Assembly: GCF_000406165.1 (NCBI RefSeq)
Contig: NZ_CM001977.1
Span: forward strand, 2,336,496 to 2,382,523
DNA: 46,028 nucleotides
Direction: 5' to 3'
Source: Dickeya zeae NCPPB 2538
GTDB lineage: Bacteria; Pseudomonadota; Gammaproteobacteria; Enterobacterales; Enterobacteriaceae
The notes beneath the pieces are model-generated. The model was not told the origin of the DNA. It saw only the letters and a program-made list of their open reading frames with translations, and did not search any database. The position numbers were made by a program, and so were the translations under genes. Positions within the stretch are counted from its first letter, which is position 1; every line of letters begins with the position of its first letter. Below are positions 41,905-46,028 of the stretch, piece after piece.

Positions 41905-42813
41905 TTAGGCGGCAGGATAGTGTGAAAGTAACCAGGTCAGCGCGAGTAGGTCAGCGCTACCGCCAGGGCTGATATTACGCTCAACCAACGCACGGTTCAT
42001 TTCCTGTAAGCCCTGATGCGTTACACCGTCAGACAGTAACGTGCGTGCATATGCCTGTACGAATGCCAATCCGTCCATTCCACCACGGGAAACGACATTG
42101 GTATCCGGGTTGTTGGCCATTAACACCACCAGTGCCTGCAATAAAGCGGATTCATCGTCTTTACCCTGTGCACGAGCACGGAGGTAAGCAGGTAGCGCAT
42201 GCTGACGTGCAGTAGCAAACCCGCTGGCAGCCTCGCCCCGTGCGCCGGTCAAACCGTGGCGCCGAAACAAAAACTCACCCGCTGTCGCCGTATGCTGACT
42301 GTTCTCGAGCTCATTGCGAACCAAATCGGCACTCATCTGCGCCACGCCCTGACATAGGGTGTCCTGCGTCAACGGTCGTCGGCGCCCAGCCAACCAGCCC
42401 GCTGCACTGCACAGCAGCCCAAAGGCAAAGATACCGCCCTTGTGGGTATTTACGCCGCCTGTCGCCGCCAGCATTGCCTGTTCCGCAGCAATACCAATCG
42501 GCCGCACCTGGGATAAGAGCTGGGTTATCGGCAACATACTATGAGCCATTCCGGCTTCGGTAAAACGGGCAAACCACGGACTAAGGGCAGCGATACTGGC
42601 CTGAAATAACCGCACATCCATATCGCGATGCGCGCCATTATTATCCCTATCCACCAGACCGGGTTTTGGCGTCAACATCACTTCAACCGTCAATGCAGCG
42701 ACCACACGTTGGTGAATATCAGGAAAGGCCACCAGCGCACCGGTGGCATCGGGAAATAGCGTAGTCAGTAATGGAGAAGCAACAACTGATTCAGTGGGCG
42801 TTAAACCAGGCAT
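41905..42813 (-). CDS. citG: Triphosphoribosyl-dephospho-CoA synthase CitG
   Basis: A 302-residue enzyme making the citrate lyase prosthetic-group precursor, 2'-(5''-triphosphoribosyl)-3'-dephospho-CoA, from ATP and dephospho-CoA. The family patterns TPKPGLVDRDNNGAHRDM, AATGGVNTHKGGIFAFGLL, GLTGARGEAASGF and NPDTNVVSRGG...NISPGGSADLLALTWLL are all present. The start is the ATG at 42813; the upstream TTG at 42837 is less likely. It overlaps citX and ends the citrate lyase operon. Its base composition is closer to that of the flanking genes than to citDEF. Confidence 0.95.
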   Translation of the reverse strand: MPGLTPTESVVASPLLTTLFPDATGALVAFPDIHQRVVAALTVEVMLTPKPGLVDRDNNGAHRDMDVRLFQASIAALSPWFARFTEAGMAHSMLPITQLLSQVRPIGIAAEQAMLAATGGVNTHKGGIFAFGLLCSAAGWLAGRRRPLTQDTLCQGVAQMSADLVRNELENSQHTATAGEFLFRRHGLTGARGEAASGFATARQHALPAYLRARAQGKDDESALLQALVVLMANNPDTNVVSRGGMDGLAFVQAYARTLLSDGVTHQGLQEMNRALVERNISPGGSADLLALTWLLSHYPAA

Positions 42814-43333
42814 GGAGGATACTCTCGATTTTTTCAATCACATCCGGTAATGCATGGCGGCGCGAACGCGCGCAGGCATGAGCCGATTCCTCACAGAGTA
42901 TACACCGACGAGGTTCGTGCGCCAGCAATGTTCGGCTGACCGACCCGGCCTTCGGACAGAACACGTCAAAATCCCACAGCCGTCCCAGCGGATGCTGCTC
43001 TTCCAGCGCAATCGCCGCCGCCTTCACACTCAGCGCATCCTTGGTTATCACCCAGAACGCCTCCGCCCCCGTCTCCAGCCAGTGCAGCTGCTGCGCCGGC
43101 ACCCCCCATCCCCGGGCCAGACACAGGTCGTTGAACGCCGCCACCGCGGCCCCCATCGCCCGCCGGTACAGCGCCGAGTCCTTCACCGCACCCGGCGTCA
43201 CCAGCGTCAGCGACACCACCGTCGCGTGGTGCAACGCCAGCAGCTGCTGCTGGCGTGCATGGCGGCGCTCCTTCGCCGCCAGCAGACTGTCCAGCGAGAC
43301 GCCGACCGCAGAGCCTGTCGCTGCCTCGCTCAC
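42791..43333 (-). CDS. citX: Apo-citrate lyase phosphoribosyl-dephospho-CoA transferase CitX
   Basis: A 180-residue transferase that attaches the prosthetic group made by CitG to the Ser of the CitD acyl carrier. Typical segments are ERRHARQQQLLALHHATVVSLTLVTPGAVKDS (two parts), a GPARGW-like LARGWGVPAQQLHW, GRLWDFDVFCPKAGSVSR and RRCILCEESAHACARSRRH with its Cys residues. The start is GTG at 43333, overlapping the citF stop as GTGA. The 5' two-thirds of the gene is extremely GC-rich, like citF, whereas the 3' third is not, so the compositional step falls inside this gene. Length is as in E. coli. Confidence 0.94.
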   Translation of the reverse strand: MSEAATGSAVGVSLDSLLAAKERRHARQQQLLALHHATVVSLTLVTPGAVKDSALYRRAMGAAVAAFNDLCLARGWGVPAQQLHWLETGAEAFWVITKDALSVKAAAIALEEQHPLGRLWDFDVFCPKAGSVSRTLLAHEPRRCILCEESAHACARSRRHALPDVIEKIESILHAWFNAH

Positions 43334-44859
43334 GCGTTGTCCTCTTTCACCTGACGCACCACGTCGATCACGCTGCCGTCACGGTAGCGGATCACCCCCA
43401 CGATACGGTCGTGGAATTCAATCGCCTTCGGCTCGCCCACCAGCGCTATCGCCCGCTGGTACAGCTCCTCGATAGGCATCACGCTCAGCCCGGCCTCGGT
43501 CAGCCGCGCGGCTACTTCCGGGCGCGCCGGGTTCACCGCGATACCGTGGTCCGTCACCAGCACGTCTATCGCGCTGCCCGGCGTCACGCAGGTGGTCACC
43601 TGACGCACCACCGTCGGGATACGGCTGCGGATCAGCGGCGCCACCACGATGGTCAGGTTCGCCGCCGTCGCCACGTCGCAGTGCCCGCCCGACGCCCCGC
43701 GCATCACCCCGTCGGAGCCGGTTATCACGTTCACGTTGAACCGGGTGTCGATTTCCAGCGCACTCAAAATCACCACGTCCAGCTGGTCGCAGCACGCCGC
43801 CTTGGCGCTCGGGTTGGCGTACACGTTGGTCGAGATTTCCACGTGTTTCGGGTTTTTCGCCAGCGAGGCTGCCGCGTTGGCGTCAAAGCACTGGGTGTCC
43901 AGCAGCGTCTCTATCAGCCCCTTCTCGTGCAGGTCGACGATGCTGCCGGTAATGCCGCCAAGCGCAAAGCGCGCCGTCACCCCCTGCTTGTGCATCCGGT
44001 CTTCCAGAAAACGGGTACAGGCGGTCGAGGCCGCGCCGGAGCCGGTCTGGATGGAAAAGCCCGGTTTGAAGTAGCCGGAATGGGCTATCACGTCCGCCGC
44101 CCGGCGGGCTATCAGCAGCTCGCGCGGGTTGCTGGTCACGCGCGCCGCCCCCACGCTGATTTTCGCCGGGTCGCCCACTTCCTCCACCGGCACCACGAAG
44201 TCCACCTGGTCCTGCACGATGCTGGCCGGCATGTTCGGGAACGGCACCAGGCTTTCCGTCAGCAGCACCACCGTCTTCGCGTAGTGCGCGTCCACCATCG
44301 CGTAACCCAGCGACCCGCAGCGCGATTTCCCCGACGTGCCGTTGGCGTTGCCGAATTCGTCGCTGCTCGGCACCCCGAGGAACGCCACGTCTATCGTCAG
44401 CTCCCCGCTCTGCAGCAGGTGCACCCGCCCGCCGTGCGAGTGGATGTGCACCGGCTCGGCCATCAGCCCGTGCGAAATCGCGTCCGCCAGCTTGCCGCGC
44501 ATGCCGGAGGTGTAGATACGGCTAATCACCCCGTTGCGGATGTGCTCGATCAGCGGCGCGTTGCAGGTCATCAGCGAGCTCGACGCCAGCGTCAGGTCCT
44601 TAAAGCCCAGCCGGGCCAGCGTGTCCACCACGTGGTTGATCACCTTGTCCCCTTCACGGAACGCGTGGTGGAACGAAATCGTCATCCCGTCCTGCAGCCC
44701 GCTCTTGCGGATGGCCTCCTCCAGGTCGGCACACAGCTTGCGCCGGTGTTTTTCGGTGACGTCATCCAGCCAGGGGGTACGGTGGTTGGCACTGACGAAC
44801 GGGTGCAGCGGACGTTGTTCCGGGTATTGCTTCTGCAGTGCTTCAATAAAGTTACTCAT
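43330..44859 (-). CDS. citF: Citrate lyase alpha subunit CitF (citrate:acetyl-ACP transferase)
   Basis: A 509-residue alpha subunit of citrate lyase (E. coli 510). It exchanges acetyl for citryl on the CitD thioester. The fold is that of family I CoA transferases: HHAFREGDKVINHVVDTLARLGFKDLTLASSSL near the N terminus, GNANGTSGKSRCGSLGYAMVDAHYAKTVVLLTES, FQTGSGAASTACTRFLEDRM-type Gly-rich loop and VVLSALEIDTRFNVNVITGSDGVMRGASGGHCD (read in parts). The start has AGGATGAGAG upstream. An 89-base gap, unusual within this operon, separates it from citE. Codon third positions are overwhelmingly G or C. Confidence 0.97.
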   Translation of the reverse strand: MSNFIEALQKQYPEQRPLHPFVSANHRTPWLDDVTEKHRRKLCADLEEAIRKSGLQDGMTISFHHAFREGDKVINHVVDTLARLGFKDLTLASSSLMTCNAPLIEHIRNGVISRIYTSGMRGKLADAISHGLMAEPVHIHSHGGRVHLLQSGELTIDVAFLGVPSSDEFGNANGTSGKSRCGSLGYAMVDAHYAKTVVLLTESLVPFPNMPASIVQDQVDFVVPVEEVGDPAKISVGAARVTSNPRELLIARRAADVIAHSGYFKPGFSIQTGSGAASTACTRFLEDRMHKQGVTARFALGGITGSIVDLHEKGLIETLLDTQCFDANAAASLAKNPKHVEISTNVYANPSAKAACCDQLDVVILSALEIDTRFNVNVITGSDGVMRGASGGHCDVATAANLTIVVAPLIRSRIPTVVRQVTTCVTPGSAIDVLVTDHGIAVNPARPEVAARLTEAGLSVMPIEELYQRAIALVGEPKAIEFHDRIVGVIRYRDGSVIDVVRQVKEDNA

Positions 44860-44948
44860 GCTCTCATCCTGTCATTGCGACGGCCCGCCGGGGCGTGCTC
44901 CCGCCACCGGCCGGCCCGTGCAGAATCTGTCGGTTAACCGGGCCGTGC

Positions 44949-45839
44949 CTACTGGCGCACGCCGGAGGCCCGTGCACGCTCCACCACCTGGCGGGCATGG
45001 TTGATAATCGGGCCGTCGATCATTTTTCCGTTCAGCGAGATGACCCCCAGGCCGGCGCGCTCGCCCTCTTCCGCCGCCTTAATCACCAGGTGGGCGTAGT
45101 CCACCTCGTCCTGGGTCGGCGCGTAGGCGTTGTGCAGCAGTTCAATCTGCCGCGGGTTGATCAGCGACTTGCCGTTGAAGCCCAGTTTGCGGATCAGCTC
45201 CACTTCCTTCAGGAACCCCTCTTCGTCGTTGACGTTGGAGTACACCACGTCAAACGCGTCGATACCGGCGGCACGGGCGGCATGCAGCACCGCACAGCGG
45301 GCGTAGAACAGCTCGGTGCCGTCCCCGCGCTCGGTCTGCATGTCCATCACGTAGTCGAACGCCGCCAGCGCGATGCCAATCATGCGCTCGGACGAGCGGG
45401 CGATGGACACCGCGTTAATCACCCCGATCGCCGACTCGATGGCCGCCATGATGCGGGTGGAGCCGACTTCCCGGCCGCAGGCCTTCTCGATGCGCGCCAG
45501 GTGGTGCTCCAGTTCGTCGACGTCGTCGGTGGAGTCGGTCTTCGGCAGGCGGATGACATCCACCCCGCCGCGCACCGCCGCTTCCAGGTCCTTGAGCCCG
45601 AACGGGGTGTTGAGCTGGTTGATGCGCACCACCGTCTCGATATCCCGGTACATCGGGTGCTGCAGCGCATGGAACACCAGCAGGCGCGCGGTATCTTTCT
45701 CGCGCAGCGACACCGCGTCCTCCAGGTCGAACATGATGGAGTCCGGCTGGTAGATGAAGGCGTTGGACAGCATGGCGGCATTGGCGCCCGGCAGGAACAG
45801 CATGCTGCGGCGCAGTTTTTTCGGTTGCGTGGTGCTCAT
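44949..45839 (-). CDS. citE: Citrate lyase beta subunit CitE (citryl-ACP lyase)
   Basis: A 296-residue citryl-ACP lyase that splits citryl-ACP to oxaloacetate and acetyl-ACP; a TIM-barrel enzyme. Family markers are RRSMLFLPGANAAMLSNAFIYQPDSIMFDLEDAVSLREKD (two strands, with the Mg-binding Glu/Asp), RDIETVVRINQ, GVDVIRLPKTDS, MAAIESAIGVINA and GKSLINPRQIELLHNAYAPTQDEV. I chose the ATG at 45839, which overlaps the citD stop as TGATG; a GTG at 45842 precedes it. One difference from E. coli is IALAAFDYVMDM in place of IALGAEDYVRNL: the usual Glu before DY is Phe here. Confidence 0.95.
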   Translation of the reverse strand: MSTTQPKKLRRSMLFLPGANAAMLSNAFIYQPDSIMFDLEDAVSLREKDTARLLVFHALQHPMYRDIETVVRINQLNTPFGLKDLEAAVRGGVDVIRLPKTDSTDDVDELEHHLARIEKACGREVGSTRIMAAIESAIGVINAVSIARSSERMIGIALAAFDYVMDMQTERGDGTELFYARCAVLHAARAAGIDAFDVVYSNVNDEEGFLKEVELIRKLGFNGKSLINPRQIELLHNAYAPTQDEVDYAHLVIKAAEEGERAGLGVISLNGKMIDGPIINHARQVVERARASGVRQ

Positions 45840-46028
45840 CACAGTCTCTCCCAGTCAATCTGTTCCACATCGGCGGCACGCAGCACGGCGCTCTGCACCC
45901 GGGCCCGGATGACGCAGTCCAGCGCCCCCTTGTCTTCCACCACCACGGTGCCGGACTCGACGCCCAGCGCACTCAGCGTGTCGTTCACCACCCGGGTGAT
46001 CTGTGCGCCAAACTGCTTGATGACTTCG
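45839..46028 (-). CDS. citD: Citrate lyase acyl carrier protein CitD (partial, cut by window edge)
   Basis: The C-terminal 62 residues of the gamma subunit of citrate lyase are inside the window; the N terminus with the Ser that carries the prosthetic group lies beyond the right edge. The visible part reads EVIKQFGAQITRVV...LGV...VVVEDKGALDCVIRARVQSAVLRA...DWERL, and the DKGALDC-I-AR block is diagnostic of CitD. The stop overlaps the citE start. The citrate lyase ligase gene citC is expected further right. Confidence 0.93.
   Translation of the reverse strand, partial: EVIKQFGAQITRVVNDTLSALGVESGTVVVEDKGALDCVIRARVQSAVLRAADVEQIDWERL

Noticed and set aside
43255..44937. Open frame of 560 codons on the plus strand over citX/citF
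   Set aside because: It is antisense to citF and citX. Long frames are expected on the opposite strand of very GC-rich genes, and the translation is Arg/His/Val low-complexity.
44860..44948. GC-rich citF-citE spacer as a regulatory RNA
   Set aside because: Several partial complementarities exist, but in a region this GC-rich they are expected by chance and none forms a clear long stem.

Overview
The window reads as a chromosomal segment of a soft-rot plant-pathogenic enterobacterium, most likely Dickeya. The evidence is a core gene set very close to the E. coli proteins as I remember them (mukFEB, cmoM, elyC, ycbJ, kdsB, lpxK, msbA, comEC, sbcB, plaP, tmaR), together with a PL9 pectate lyase of the PelN/PelL type. 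A complete 127-bp ERIC element also fits Enterobacterales. All assignments come from reading the sequence; no database search was run.

Left part (1-16.9 kb) is accessory and regulator-rich. It opens with a structured, terminator-ended RNA-like element cut by the window edge. Four enzyme/regulator pairs follow: AraC with an Old Yellow Enzyme (OYE), an SDR reductase with TetR, a nitrilase with LysR, and a second OYE with HxlR. Interspersed are a small membrane protein, SseB, a DeoR regulator next to a NudK-like Nudix hydrolase, a secreted RNase T2, a second Nudix protein, the copper oxidase CueO with a clear CueR operator, and a PuuB-like FAD oxidase. Candidate operators are visible for the TetR, DeoR, HxlR and CueR regulators.

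Middle part (17-36 kb) is the conserved cell-envelope and chromosome block. It holds cmoM-mukF-mukE-mukB (one overlapping minus-strand operon), elyC and ycbJ, and the lipid A operon comEC-msbA-lpxK-ycaR-kdsB. Two genes not expected from the E. coli order sit here: an orphan, highly divergent flagellin directly downstream of mukB, and the pectate lyase between ycbJ and kdsB.

Right part (36-46 kb) carries a small lipoprotein, tmaR, sbcB and plaP (neighbours in E. coli, but at a different map position from the muk/lpx block), a YcgR-type c-di-GMP effector, and the end of a citrate lyase operon (citD partial, citE, citF, citX, citG). The operon is strikingly GC-rich down to the middle of citX and then returns to the level of its surroundings.

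The best candidates for something undescribed are the orphan flagellin with a novel central domain and proline-rich linker, the DeoR operator array before nudK, the 15-bp-spaced TGAATAAC repeats upstream of ycgR, the RNA-like element at the left edge, and the small ORF overlapping plaP.
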